From Candidatus Woesearchaeota archaeon (GTDB lineage: Archaea; Nanobdellota; Nanobdellia; Woesearchaeales; UBA9642), in assembly GCA_026002815.1 (NCBI GenBank), contig BPGB01000007.1, positions 20,354 through 84,353 of the forward strand: 64,000 nt of DNA. Reading direction: 5' to 3'. The notes under the pieces were generated by a model. The model made no database searches and had not been told where the DNA came from. It saw nothing but the letters and a program-made list of their open reading frames with translations. Positions 1 to 9,540 of this stretch are shown here, one piece after another. Position numbers and translations under genes: made by a program. Position 1 is the first letter of the stretch, and every line of letters begins with the position of its first letter.

Positions 1-611
1 CTACCAGAAATAGAATTTATCAAAGTATTCTTAATCAATTCTATACCATTCTCATCCCAAACAGAGATTAGAACATCACCAGCAACAACTATTTGCTTTG
101 GTTTTATTTTCTCTCTTATATTTTTTTCTAGAACGGACGCTATTTTTTCATCAATAACGGATTTAAGTTCGAGATTACCATTTATAACGTCATCAAACGC
201 TTGATACAAATAAAAATATTGTGTTAATAATTTATCAGCAACATCATGGTATAGCTGCTCTACTGGAATCTTTAATTCGTGTGCTGTCAATTCTATTATT
301 TTTTCAGCCCTAGTCTCCTGTTTTACTTCATCAGATTTTTGCCTCCTCTGACCTTCAGTAACCCTTCTTAAAGACAAATCAATATACCCTCTTTCCTTGT
401 TAACATTAAGAACCTTACATATTATGACTTTTCCTTCTACAACATAATCTCTTATATTTCTTATCCTTCCAGGGGCAATTTCAGAAATTGTTATCATACC
501 CTGCTTATTATACTCATGAATATTAACAAAAATAGAATTATGCTGTATGTTCGTTACAGTACACATTACCAAATCTGAAGGTTCAGGATATCCATCACGA
601 GTTATAAGCAT
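1..611 (-). CDS. eif2a: Translation initiation factor aIF2 subunit alpha (C-terminus outside window)
   Basis: Alpha subunit of the aIF2 heterotrimer that brings initiator Met-tRNA to the small ribosomal subunit. About 203 residues are visible. The N-terminus (MLITRDGYPEPSDLV) opens an S1-type OB domain containing EYNKQGMITISEIAPGRIRNI and the DLSLRRVT block typical of IF2-alpha, followed by the helical domain with ELTAHELKIPVEQLYHD. The family is about 260-270 residues long, so only the C-terminal domain is missing, cut by the left window edge. The ATG overlaps the S27e stop codon by one base, indicating translational coupling. The L44e-S27e-aIF2-alpha order is conserved in archaea. Confidence 0.95.
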   Translation of the reverse strand, partial: MLITRDGYPEPSDLVMCTVTNIQHNSIFVNIHEYNKQGMITISEIAPGRIRNIRDYVVEGKVIICKVLNVNKERGYIDLSLRRVTEGQRRQKSDEVKQETRAEKIIELTAHELKIPVEQLYHDVADKLLTQYFYLYQAFDDVINGNLELKSVIDEKIASVLEKNIREKIKPKQIVVAGDVLISVWDENGIELIKNTLINSISG

Positions 612-796
612 TATTCAAGCACCTCAAGCACTCTTGCCCTTATTTTTGCCTTGCCGCCCGTAGGACTAGCAAGTAATCTTCCACAAACCAGGCATGGAAC
701 TTGAGAAGCTGATTTTCCAAATAATATCTGCTCATTCTTGCATTTTGGACATCTTACTTTAATAAACTTTGAAGTTGTTTCCCTTATCTTTGCCAT
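611..796 (-). CDS. rps27e: 30S ribosomal protein S27e
   Basis: A 61-residue zinc-ribbon protein of the small ribosomal subunit. The four cysteines are at C16/C19 (CPKC) and C35/C38 (CLVC), as in S27e, and the basic C-terminus is typical. Its stop codon overlaps the aIF2-alpha start by one base. About 216 bases without a gene separate it from L44e upstream, so it may also have its own promoter. Confidence 0.95.
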   Translation of the reverse strand: MAKIRETTSKFIKVRCPKCKNEQILFGKSASQVPCLVCGRLLASPTGGKAKIRARVLEVLE

Positions 797-1012
797 TTTA
801 TCCTCTTAATTTTACATTTCAAAAAAATCTTATAAAAATACTAAATACGCTACTCAAATAAAGTACTAAGCAAATTTAAAATCACAGTATAAAACATAAT
901 ATATATGCACAATATAATATACATATACGCTGCAAAATATTATTCTAATAATAATATTATTAATAAATTGTTAATTTAATAATTAATGGATTAATTTATA
1001 TTTCTTGTTAGG

Positions 1013-1330
1013 TTATATTAATTCTACTTTTTTAGCTCTTTTGCCTTTACTCTGATTATGCTGTTTGCCACAAACTTTACAAGTATATCTTAAATCTGTT
1101 TTTTTAGTAAGCTTCTTTCCAGACATCTTTCTTGAGCCTATTGGAGGTCTTGAAAATCTTCCTTGATTACCATGCCCCCTCCAAGAACCCCTTAATCTTA
1201 ACCTAATTTTTGAAGATCTGGACTGAGTATGAACAGAACCTTGCCCTTTCTTTTTTGACTGTGTAACAGTATGCTCTGTATGTTTCTTACAATACGGACA
1301 ATGTCTCTTTACGGCTTTTGGAAGTTTCAT
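1013..1330 (-). CDS. rpl44e: 50S ribosomal protein L44e
   Basis: A 105-residue zinc-binding protein of the large subunit near the E site. It starts MKLPKAVKRHCPYCKKHTEH and has cysteine pairs C11/C14 and C84/C87 flanking a very basic central region (RLRLRGSWRGHGNQGRFSRP), as in the family. The start has an upstream AGAGGAAAGGTG Shine-Dalgarno-like stretch. It is the first gene of the L44e-S27e-aIF2-alpha cluster and has a clear TATA motif about 90 bases upstream. Confidence 0.95.
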   Translation of the reverse strand: MKLPKAVKRHCPYCKKHTEHTVTQSKKKGQGSVHTQSRSSKIRLRLRGSWRGHGNQGRFSRPPIGSRKMSGKKLTKKTDLRYTCKVCGKQHNQSKGKRAKKVELI

Positions 1331-1384
1331 TTTTTACACCTTTCCTCTAAAAATGATATTAATAATTATGCACTAACATTACAC

Positions 1385-1430
1385 GAAAATAGTTATTCTC
1401 GGAGAAAATAAGGGGTATTTATAAATATTT
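1385..1430 (-). promoter_or_regulatory. Promoter of the L44e-S27e-aIF2-alpha cluster
   Basis: On the minus strand an AAATATTTATAAATA box A occupies about 1416-1430. It predicts a transcript start near 1390 and a 5' leader of about 60 bases with a Shine-Dalgarno motif before L44e. The whole 1331-1663 intergenic stretch is otherwise A+T-rich with nothing else recognisable except the upstream region of the divergent PHP gene. Confidence 0.6.
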
Positions 1431-1663
1431 TGTTTAATTTGAAAAACAAGATAACTAATAATAAAAAAATAAAAACACTAAAAAAGCAATCTAAAAAAGC
1501 AAATAAGTATAAGAAATAAAAATTAATAAAATATTTAAAAGTAATCATTAGTAATAATAAGTATCAAATAATTAGTGAAGATAAGTATTAATTAGTAACA
1601 ATAATTATAAATCTATGGATTTACAAAAAACCTATTAAAAATAACAAAAAAGGTTTAAGAAAT

Positions 1664-2773
1664 ATGGACTATTTAAAAAGAGTAATAAATGAAGAAGAAG
1701 CAAAAAATCTTATGACGCAAGGATACTTGGCAATGGATCCTCATTGTCATACTTCTTTTTCTTATGATGTCCCTGATGTTAAAGAAACCTCTCCGGAACA
1801 AGTTGTAAGAAAGCAGAAAAACAAGAGATTAATTCCGGTAATAACAGATCATGATACACTAAAAGGATACCTCGATGCTAGGAGAAAATTTAACAATATA
1901 GTTCCAGCAGTAGAAATTAGAATAAAACCTGAAAAGGCAAAATTACTCGATTACAAACCAAATACGTTACATATAAACGTTTATGGCTTAAATAAAGAAC
2001 AATATGAAATATTAAACAATATTGCGAATGTAAAAAAAGATCTCGACTTATTTATTGAATTCTTAAAACAGGAAGACTTAGAATGGACATATAATCATCC
2101 TTTCTGGCATGAGAAAAAAGAAAAATTAATCTGGAGAGCAATTCCTGGATTAATTAAAAACTATTTTGATGTTATAGAATTAAATGCAAGTATGACGAAA
2201 AGCATCAATAACTTAACAATTAATCTCGCACAAAAATTTGATAAAGGAATAGTTGCTTCATCTGATTCTCATACAGGAAATCCGGGAACAGCATATGTTA
2301 TAGCAGAAGGAAAAAATTTCAAAGAATTTTGGAGTAACATAAAAGAAAGACAAATGTATGTGGTTAGAAGCGATATAAACGCATTTACAGCTGTAAAAGA
2401 AGCAAGTTTAATGATAAGAAACATATTCAAATCAAATAATAATCCTCAAAAAGATAAAATATTCAGATCATCTATTGGTATAAGACCAATTGATATTATA
2501 GCAAATGAAGTAACCTCTGGTTGGTTAAAAAATAAACATATAATAAAAAAGGCTCTCGAAGTGAGCATGCAAGCAATCAATTATGGAGCAGGACCTATAC
2601 TTGCTTGGAAATATTACTTAAGAAAAAATAATAATCTTGCTAATCGGTTAGAAAAAAGGATTGAAAGTATGGCTTTAAAAATGAATAACATGAAATATCG
2701 CGTGAAAAATAATATTAAACGAACGATTAGGGAAGATAAAATTATTAATAATGTTAAGGCAAAGAAATATTAA
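1664..2773 (+). CDS. PHP-domain metal-dependent phosphoesterase
   Basis: A 369-residue protein of the PHP (polymerase and histidinol phosphatase) family, predicted to be a metal-dependent phosphoesterase. Metal-site motifs are visible: HCH at H27/H29, TDHD at residues 61-64, E84, NHPFWH in the middle and SSDSHT later. A C-terminal extension of about 120 residues, rich in Lys/Asn and partly helical, is not part of the PHP core and is unrecognised. The gene stands alone, divergent from L44e. The physiological substrate cannot be inferred; a nucleic-acid or small phosphoester substrate is possible. Confidence 0.8.
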   Translation: MDYLKRVINEEEAKNLMTQGYLAMDPHCHTSFSYDVPDVKETSPEQVVRKQKNKRLIPVITDHDTLKGYLDARRKFNNIVPAVEIRIKPEKAKLLDYKPNTLHINVYGLNKEQYEILNNIANVKKDLDLFIEFLKQEDLEWTYNHPFWHEKKEKLIWRAIPGLIKNYFDVIELNASMTKSINNLTINLAQKFDKGIVASSDSHTGNPGTAYVIAEGKNFKEFWSNIKERQMYVVRSDINAFTAVKEASLMIRNIFKSNNNPQKDKIFRSSIGIRPIDIIANEVTSGWLKNKHIIKKALEVSMQAINYGAGPILAWKYYLRKNNNLANRLEKRIESMALKMNNMKYRVKNNIKRTIREDKIINNVKAKKY

Positions 2774-2853
2774 AAAAATAAATATTATTCTAGAGAAATT
2801 ATGATTATTATTCTAAAAAATGATAAGTGTTATTTTTTAATGAAACAATAACA

Positions 2854-3505
2854 TTATGCTTTATTAATTAATATTATTAATTTTGCTCTGTTCTCATTTC
2901 CCTCTGCATAATTCTTTTCTATCAATATTCTTGCAAGATAATATGGCATAGAAGCAATATCTTGTTCATCAAAAGGACCATAAGTATCTAGTTCTGGTCC
3001 TAAAAATCTAGGAACAGGTTTTAATATTCTTATTGAAACAATTTTTTCCGGGTCAATAGTTTTTTGTTTCTCCTCTCTTTTTGAGAAATCTATTTTTTTC
3101 TGCGAATGGAGGCTTATGATTTAAGACATTTTCCAATATGCTTGCCTTGTATTTTGAAAATAGAAGAACTAAATTTTCAAACATTATTTTTTCTTCATCC
3201 AATAATATGCTTGTATTAATAATATCGGAACCAGTTTTTACTTTGTAAAGCGCTAAGTTTATTATCTTTCGTTCTCTTCGTTCATATATTTCTTGTAGTA
3301 TCCTTTTTATATTATTTACCTGTATTCTGGTAAATTCTCTCTCTGAGGGAGGAGTGTTGACCCCTAATATAATAGCGTCTTTCTGTTTCAAATATTCTAC
3401 TACTTTCTTATAAAAATCCTTTTCTAATGCCTGTAATTCTTCTCTGCTCTTTTCATATCTTAATATATCGAATAATAAATCATAACTAATTGCTAAATCA
3501 GACAT
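2854..3505 (-). CDS. gins51: GINS complex subunit Gins51, single-base frameshift
   Basis: A subunit of the archaeal GINS complex, which with MCM and GAN/RecJ forms the replicative helicase assembly. The N-terminal A-domain (SYDLLFDILRYEKSREELQ, later ALEKDFYKKVVEYLK) lies in one frame up to about 3093. The C-terminal B-domain (VPRFLGPELDTYGPFDEQD) continues in another frame and ends at 2854. Removing one base from a run of seven T (3093-3099, plus strand) restores a continuous protein of about 217 residues, normal for Gins51. The A-then-B domain order identifies Gins51 rather than Gins23. The break is probably an assembly error. Confidence 0.8.
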
Positions 3506-3728
3506 TTTAACCCCTTTGATAGAAATTATTAATAATTTTATAAATGTTGCTAAATTTTAAAAATAAACAAAATAAAAAATAAACAAAATAAATAAGTTAG
3601 ATAATAGATAACAATTTAATATTAACAATTCAATATTAACAATTTAAATAATAACATATTTAATCAAAATAAGTTTAATAATAACATATTGAAGCATATA
3701 CTATCTACATATAATTACTTTTATGATA

Positions 3729-5414
3729 TTACTTTTTCCCAAATAATCTCTTTATAAATGAATCTATTGATTTGATTATTTTTTCTAAAAAATCTTCTTT
3801 TTTCTCTTTTCCTTTAGAATTTTGAGTATCTTCCAAATTTTGACTTAAACCAGGAGGTGTTTCTTGAGGAAGCTGACTATTTTCATCTGAATATTGCTCA
3901 TTAGTTATGTTATTTTTTTGCTCTATACTTTGATCTGCTGATGTTTCGTTGCTCTGTGTATTATTTTCAGCATTAGAATTATGGATTGTTTTAGGTTCTC
4001 TTCCACGTATATCTATTATCTTTTTTAAAGTAAATTTTTGTTCTTGGAAATTCGTGGTCCGATAAACTCCTGAAAGTATAATGTATAAGTCATCATCCCC
4101 ATCAGGTATTCTAAAAGTATCGTTGTAGAGCAGTATTTCCTTTCCGGGAGATATACTGTTAAAGGTCCAATAATTATCTAAAGGAAGCAAATGAGCATAA
4201 ACATACAGATACTGTTGCTTTTCATCAGTATTTTTTAAATAAGCAATCAATGATATCGTATCATTTGGATCAGCAACTTCCTTATCAGTTATTAAAAAAG
4301 GCACCAAAGGATTTAAAGAAACATTATATGTTTTATTACTTCTATGCGTAAAGATATTATTATTAGCAATTATTGTGGCATCCAGTATTATTGGAAAAAC
4401 CCCTATTTTAGAACTTTCAATTGATATGCTAAAATTCTTAGTTTCTAATGGGCCAATTAATCCATCATACTTATAAACATATGAATATTGATAGTTTCCC
4501 TGCGCATTGTTATTTTCTTGAATTTTATTTTCATACTTAACCAGACCATAATAATCCTTAACCTGTTCATTCATTATTGAAATATTAACTTTTAAAGGAG
4601 TTTCATAAAGGTTTGCCACACTGACAGTATAGGTAGATATTTCCCCTAGAGTGCTTGATGTTGACTGAGATAAAGATTCTGTTAATTCATAAGGGATTTT
4701 TACTGAAGAAGTTATGGTCTTAAACTCTTTTATTACATTATTATCATAGGTGTAAGTATAATTCATATTCCAACTAAAATTTTTATATCCTAGATATGTT
4801 ATTGTATAATATATTGTCTTTTCTTCTCCAGCTTTTAATTTTATATTAGCATTTATTTTATTTATACTTATTGTACAATCTACGCAATTACTAATTAAGA
4901 AATCATAAGGTAATACTTCCTGATACTTAACCACTGTTTCCCTGTTTCCATTGTTCTTAAATCTTAAATCTATTACTTTTGGCCTATTGTATTCTAATTC
5001 TATTGATTCGTTTCTTTCAAACACTATTTCTGGAGTATAATAATATATTTTAATAATCATTGAAGGTTCTAATACTCTTCCTATCCAGGTAAAATTTTTT
5101 TCCCAATTATAATAACTGTCTTCGAAACAATATTCGTAATAATCTATTTTTTTGCATTTGCCCTTATTAACTTTAAACAACACATTATTCCCTTGAAATA
5201 TTACTGCCGAATAATTATTCCAATAACTGCCGTCTGAATCTGTTCCTATTATAAATAAGGTTTTATTGTTTATTGTTATATTATCTCCAGTAAAATATTC
5301 TCCGCTTATTATCGGGTCTAAAGAATAAACTAAATAGGAATTTAAGATGATTAATAAAAAAAATATCTTAATAGATACAAAAGTAATAGATAAAAAATTA
5401 AAATATTTTTGCAT
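3729..5414 (-). CDS. Secreted cell-surface protein of unknown function
   Basis: 561 residues. An N-terminal hydrophobic segment (about residues 13-31) looks like a signal peptide or anchor. It is followed by beta-rich regions with many N-x-S/T sequons (potential N-glycosylation) and internal stretches resembling Ig-like/NEW3-type extracellular repeats. The last 90 residues are low-complexity Asn/Gln/Ser/Glu followed by a basic amphipathic end (FIKRLFGKK). Two cysteine pairs near the N-terminal half may form disulfides. It lies downstream of the S-layer gene on the same strand, suggesting a role at the cell envelope. No precise family was recognised. Confidence 0.6.
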   Translation of the reverse strand: MQKYFNFLSITFVSIKIFFLLIILNSYLVYSLDPIISGEYFTGDNITINNKTLFIIGTDSDGSYWNNYSAVIFQGNNVLFKVNKGKCKKIDYYEYCFEDSYYNWEKNFTWIGRVLEPSMIIKIYYYTPEIVFERNESIELEYNRPKVIDLRFKNNGNRETVVKYQEVLPYDFLISNCVDCTISINKINANIKLKAGEEKTIYYTITYLGYKNFSWNMNYTYTYDNNVIKEFKTITSSVKIPYELTESLSQSTSSTLGEISTYTVSVANLYETPLKVNISIMNEQVKDYYGLVKYENKIQENNNAQGNYQYSYVYKYDGLIGPLETKNFSISIESSKIGVFPIILDATIIANNNIFTHRSNKTYNVSLNPLVPFLITDKEVADPNDTISLIAYLKNTDEKQQYLYVYAHLLPLDNYWTFNSISPGKEILLYNDTFRIPDGDDDLYIILSGVYRTTNFQEQKFTLKKIIDIRGREPKTIHNSNAENNTQSNETSADQSIEQKNNITNEQYSDENSQLPQETPPGLSQNLEDTQNSKGKEKKEDFLEKIIKSIDSFIKRLFGKK

Positions 5415-5543
5415 AATATTTATTTAATACATATAATTAATAAATTTTTTGTTTACAAGAGAGATTTAATAATTAGTAAATACTATTTGTTTATAGAAAC
5501 AATCACATAATCCATTTCAAGTCGTATTCTAAAAAGAAAGTAG

Positions 5544-5562
5544 AAAAAAAAGTTAAAAAAAA
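5544..5562 (-). terminator. T-tract terminator after the S-layer gene
   Basis: Ten bases after the S-layer stop codon the transcript strand carries a first run of eight T (5555-5562) and, after three bases, a second run of eight T (5544-5551). Archaeal termination occurs at U-rich tracts, so this double tract fits a strong terminator for a highly expressed gene. It would insulate the S-layer gene from the surface-protein gene downstream. Confidence 0.6.
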
Positions 5563-5571
5563 TTATTTAAC

Positions 5572-7950
5572 TTAGTTTATTCTTGTTACGGACAAGCTGT
5601 TCAAGTTTGTTGTTATTACTTCAAGCTCAGTTCCACTGAATGCATAGTCCTTATAATTTGCTAGGACTCTTGATGCACCTTGTGTATCTTTACCTGAGTA
5701 ACCTGCAACCAACAATGCGTTCTTGTCGCTGAACAACTTGATCATTGCCTTTCCTTCAGTGAATCCTGCTGCACAATCTTGTGGATTACCCATTAATTGT
5801 GCTGCGATTGTGTTTGCACATGGTCCACCTACTACAATGTATGGCTTTGATCCAAGTGTTGCTTCACTGTCCAATATTGCCATTCCTACGCTTATTGGAT
5901 TCAATGCAACTGCACTTCCACCACTTGTTGATGTTACTGTCACTGTACTATCTACTGGCATCAAGAACATATCATATGTTACTTCTTCTGCTGGGACATA
6001 TGCTCTTACATACTTGTATGGTGCATCGTTTTGGTCTGCTACTACATATGTTCCGAATTGTGTTAAGTAGTAATCTGTATCGTCGTCATCACCAAGATCT
6101 GATCCTGCTCCTGATGCAGTAACGCTATATGCGTTATCGCTTCCTCCTACCCAAGTATATTGCATATAGAATGTTGTTGCTGTGCTTGAATCGTCGTCAT
6201 CTTGTGCATCTTCATCCACAAGGAATCTTCCTGTATCTGCAGTTAATGCACTATAATTACCTGCATTCACATAGGCACTACCATTCCAATATTGCAATGT
6301 TAATTGTGCGCCTGCATTAGTGTAGATTCTTGTCGCATTATTATTTGCTACGCTTGAACCAACACAAGTTCCACTATTATCATCTAAACTGAATGATACA
6401 TTTGATGAATCACTTGTTTGTACTGGATACAATGCAACCTTGCTGTCAAGAACCTTACACTTAGTCACTGTATATGTTCTATCGAATGATAAATCCTTCA
6501 CAGATACTTCAAAGTTATCACTTGCAACATTATTACCATCCTTTACTCTTACTACTTGCAATACATGAGTTACTGCCTTATCTGGGTCACCATCATATTC
6601 AGTATACAAGAATATGTCATCCTTTTGCAAGTTAGTTAATGTTGCTCCCTCAAACAAGTCTGTTGCTGAAGTTCCATTATTCTCAACTAGTGTAAAAGTT
6701 GATTCCTTGCTTGCTCCTCTTGGAGTAAATACTAAATCAAGCTTCTTTCCTGATTGCGTCAATTCTATTAATTCCTTTCCTTCCATTAAATCTTCAGCTC
6801 CTACAAAGTGGAACTTGAAAGAACCAAACAATGGATCTACATAGTCCTTTCCTGGAAGGATGTATTCTACTTCATTATCTGCATCTCTTGGAGTTACTCT
6901 AAATTGTATATAATCAATATTAGTCCAATTATTGTTATTGTTAGTTGATACTTCTACTTCATCCAATACCTTTCCTGATAATTTAACCTCTCCAGTAACT
7001 GTATCTAATTCTAATTTGTTGCTTCCAATGAACAATTGAACCTTTACATCATCTCCGCCAATGTTGCTTACAAATACATCTTTAATATATACTGGTAAGC
7101 CTCCGATTGTCTTTGAGTCTCCTTCCTTAACAGTTCTTGTATCTGAACCTATTCTCAATATTGCTGTTGATTGATCAGAGTTTCCTCCTAATACTTCAAC
7201 TGTATAGTCCATTCCATTATAGCTGATTGTTTTTGTTTCTCCTTTTCCAATCACTAAAGTTGTATCTGAACCATACAATACTAATACATCATCGCTATTT
7301 TTGTTTTTCTGATCAAATGTAAATACTCTTCCAAGCAATTCTATTGTTTCACCATTAACAAAATCTTCTGCACTCCATGTATCTTCGAAGTCAACATATA
7401 CATCATAGAAGTGAGTTGTTACTCCATCTCCTAAATTATAGTAAACTATTGGTTTGCTATATTCATCATTCAAATCATTGTTATTTACATTTGCTGAAAC
7501 CGTTGGCGTACCTGTTCCTGTTGGCAATCTTATCTCTACATCATAATTATATTCTGAACCATCATCTGCTTCAACTGTTCCTGACTTTAACAATTCTGGC
7601 AAATCTCCATCATCAACTACAGGATTAACATCTCCTAAAGTAGATCCTAGAACTAAATCTTTACTTTCTGCGAACTTATAACCATCTTCTGCTACTGCAC
7701 TGCTTCCGCCAGTTGTTGTGCTTACTGGAACGCTTGATACTCTTTGCAATGATGCTGCAATATCCATTGCTCCTAATGTATCAATTGCTTGTGAGTTCTC
7801 TCCTATGACTATCTTTCCAACAAATACTCCATTTTGTACAAATGGTGCTGGATAGTCTGCCAATGTTGCTGCATAAGCTGCTGCGCCTGTTCCTAAAAGC
7901 ATTGTTGCGCCAACACCTAATGCCACTATTTTCTTTATTGTTTTATTCAT
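5572..7950 (-). CDS. S-layer protein
   Basis: 792-residue major surface-layer protein. The signal peptide (MNKTIKKIVALGVGATMLLG) ends in an AYA motif near residue 27. The mature N-terminus has DYPAPFVQNGVFVGKIVIGE and an AMDIAASLQ motif, recalling the N-terminal domain of methanococcal-type S-layer proteins. The rest is Asp/Thr/Ser-rich, beta-prone and low in Lys, with no C-terminal transmembrane anchor. Codon use is visibly less ATA-biased than in neighbouring genes, as expected for very high expression. It has a strong GGAGGTG Shine-Dalgarno 7 bases before the ATG, a long structured leader and a double T-tract after the stop. Several open frames lie antisense to it and are artefacts. Confidence 0.88.
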   Translation of the reverse strand: MNKTIKKIVALGVGATMLLGTGAAAYAATLADYPAPFVQNGVFVGKIVIGENSQAIDTLGAMDIAASLQRVSSVPVSTTTGGSSAVAEDGYKFAESKDLVLGSTLGDVNPVVDDGDLPELLKSGTVEADDGSEYNYDVEIRLPTGTGTPTVSANVNNNDLNDEYSKPIVYYNLGDGVTTHFYDVYVDFEDTWSAEDFVNGETIELLGRVFTFDQKNKNSDDVLVLYGSDTTLVIGKGETKTISYNGMDYTVEVLGGNSDQSTAILRIGSDTRTVKEGDSKTIGGLPVYIKDVFVSNIGGDDVKVQLFIGSNKLELDTVTGEVKLSGKVLDEVEVSTNNNNNWTNIDYIQFRVTPRDADNEVEYILPGKDYVDPLFGSFKFHFVGAEDLMEGKELIELTQSGKKLDLVFTPRGASKESTFTLVENNGTSATDLFEGATLTNLQKDDIFLYTEYDGDPDKAVTHVLQVVRVKDGNNVASDNFEVSVKDLSFDRTYTVTKCKVLDSKVALYPVQTSDSSNVSFSLDDNSGTCVGSSVANNNATRIYTNAGAQLTLQYWNGSAYVNAGNYSALTADTGRFLVDEDAQDDDDSSTATTFYMQYTWVGGSDNAYSVTASGAGSDLGDDDDTDYYLTQFGTYVVADQNDAPYKYVRAYVPAEEVTYDMFLMPVDSTVTVTSTSGGSAVALNPISVGMAILDSEATLGSKPYIVVGGPCANTIAAQLMGNPQDCAAGFTEGKAMIKLFSDKNALLVAGYSGKDTQGASRVLANYKDYAFSGTELEVITTNLNSLSVTRIN

Positions 7951-8104
7951 TCTTAAAACACCTCCATGTGTTTTCTAAGCTTGCATTTTGTTTTCTTTCA
8001 TATGTAAAGTTTACGCTATATTACCATTGCTAGTAATATATTTTATGCCCTTACATATGACAAAATACAATTTTACATATAGTAAATTAAATTATTTATA
8101 AATT
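7951..8104 (-). promoter_or_regulatory. S-layer promoter and structured 5' leader
   Basis: A box A motif (AAATTTATAAATAATTT on the minus strand, core 8095-8104) predicts a start near 8070 and a leader of about 120 bases, unusually long here. Within it a 9-bp inverted repeat (CATATGTAA at 7999-8007, TTACATATG at 8051-8059) encloses a second 7-bp inverted repeat (ATATTAC 8018-8024, GTAATAT 8033-8039). A second TATA-like stretch overlaps the inner repeat region. The nested repeats could be an mRNA stability hairpin or an operator. Confidence 0.55.
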
Positions 8105-8212
8105 TTTTGATAGCCTTGATAAACATAAAACAATGATTCTGAGTTTTAAGCCCTATAAACATAAAATTCAACACTTTCAGGATTTCATAACTCAATAATG
8201 ATTAATCTCTAA

Positions 8213-8228
8213 AATGATAAAAATCATT
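8213..8228. repeat. Perfect 6-bp inverted repeat in the S-layer/AbiEi intergenic region
   Basis: AATGAT-AAAA-ATCATT forms a perfect hairpin with a four-base loop. It lies between the divergent S-layer promoter and the AbiEi-like regulator, about 90 bases before the latter's start. It could be an operator for that regulator; nothing else supports a function. Two copies of ATAAACATAAAA also lie in this stretch (near 8121 and 8155). Confidence 0.4.
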
Positions 8229-8315
8229 AAAATTTTATACCAAATTAAATTAAATAGTAATCATAAATAGTTATTAATCAAAAAAAATATAAATAAAGGA
8301 TGCTTTTCAAATAAA

Positions 8316-9107
8316 ATGAACAAAATCTATCGAAAAATGTACATCCAAAAGGCATTTACCCTTAATGAAGCAAACAAAATAATAAAAAACAGGCAAGTAT
8401 GCAAAAACACATTAAATAGGTTAATAGCACAAAACCTTATAAAAAGATTACGAAAAAACCTATATTATATAATGCCATTAGATAATCCGGAATTTGAACC
8501 TGATAAGATACACATAGCAACAAAACTAAGAAACGATGCAATAATATGCAACGCTTCTGCATTACAAATACAAGGAATACCACTAGAAGATAAAAATGTA
8601 ACATTTTACTCAAAGCATAATGCAAAAATAATAATAAACAAAATAACCTACAATATAATTAAAAATAAATACAATTTTGGAATAAAAAAAATAGAATACA
8701 ACACAGGATACATGAATATAGAAATAAGCATAACAGATTTTGAAAGAACAATAATAGACTGCATAAGAACAAGAACCATAACCATAGAACAAATGATAAA
8801 CATACTAAAAAATCCTAAAATAACCATAGAAGTAACAAAAATAATAAACTATCTTGAAAAATACAAGAAACCAATACTATATAATAAAATAGGCTTAATA
8901 CTAGACATAACAAAGCCATACATCAAAGCAAAAGAAGAAGATACAGAAGTAATAAGAAAGAAATTAAGCAAAAAAATATTCTACGCAAGAGAAAAAGGAA
9001 TAAAGCTAATAAGACCAAGGTATAAGTATTATAAAAAATGGAATATTATGATACCAGATAACATATATAATATCATAAACTCAACATTACAAAAAACAAC
9101 AGTATAA
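8316..9107 (+). CDS. AbiEi-like winged-helix antitoxin/transcriptional regulator without a partner toxin
   Basis: 263 residues. The N-terminal ~50 residues form a winged helix (FTLNEANKII, NTLNRLIAQNLIKRLRK, then YYIM), followed by the AbiEi-type alpha/beta domain with a DFERTIIDCIR motif. This matches the COG5340 family of type IV antitoxins and related regulators. Known AbiEi partners are followed by an AbiEii nucleotidyltransferase; here the next gene is a tRNA, so no toxin is present. Codon use is extreme, with nearly all Ile as ATA/ATT. It may act as a stand-alone repressor. Confidence 0.65.
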   Translation: MNKIYRKMYIQKAFTLNEANKIIKNRQVCKNTLNRLIAQNLIKRLRKNLYYIMPLDNPEFEPDKIHIATKLRNDAIICNASALQIQGIPLEDKNVTFYSKHNAKIIINKITYNIIKNKYNFGIKKIEYNTGYMNIEISITDFERTIIDCIRTRTITIEQMINILKNPKITIEVTKIINYLEKYKKPILYNKIGLILDITKPYIKAKEEDTEVIRKKLSKKIFYAREKGIKLIRPRYKYYKKWNIMIPDNIYNIINSTLQKTTV

Positions 9108-9252
9108 AAAATAGTTTAAACTAAAGTTTAACCAAACGAAAACAAAATAATTTAAATAAATAATTTAAATGTTAAATTAATTTAAATAGAAGTTAGATAA
9201 GCATATATAAAACAAACATTTAAATAATAAAAAATAAAACTCTAGTTCTACT

Positions 9253-9336
9253 GCGGGGATGGCAGAGTGGTCAAATGCGGCAGGCTTAGGACCTGTTCCC
9301 TTAGTGGGTTCGTGGGTTCGAATCCTACTCCCCGCA
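9253..9336 (+). tRNA. tRNA-Leu (TAG)
   Basis: 84-nt class II tRNA. The acceptor stem GCGGGGA pairs with TCCCCGC and the discriminator is A. The anticodon stem GCAGG/CCTGT encloses CTTAGGA, giving anticodon TAG. An extended variable arm (TCCCTTAGTGGGTTC region) and a GGTTCGAATCC T-arm complete it. No intron and no encoded CCA. Confidence 0.95.
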
Positions 9337-9540
9337 TGATTAATAGATTTTAAAAAGAAGAAAAAACATTTATAAGAAAACAGAAAAGCAATAAAAAAAA
9401 TAATAAATTACTAAATAATAAATTACTCATAGAAATAATACGATAAATTCAAAAAAAGATAAAATAATAAACAAAATATTTATAAACACTTATTTAATCC
9501 CCATAGAATATTTGATTGTTGTTTTAAACGGAGGAATAAA

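Noticed and set aside
5723..7628. Several plus-strand open frames of 60-115 codons
   Set aside because: All lie antisense to the S-layer gene and arise from its biased codon use; none has a ribosome site or protein-like composition.
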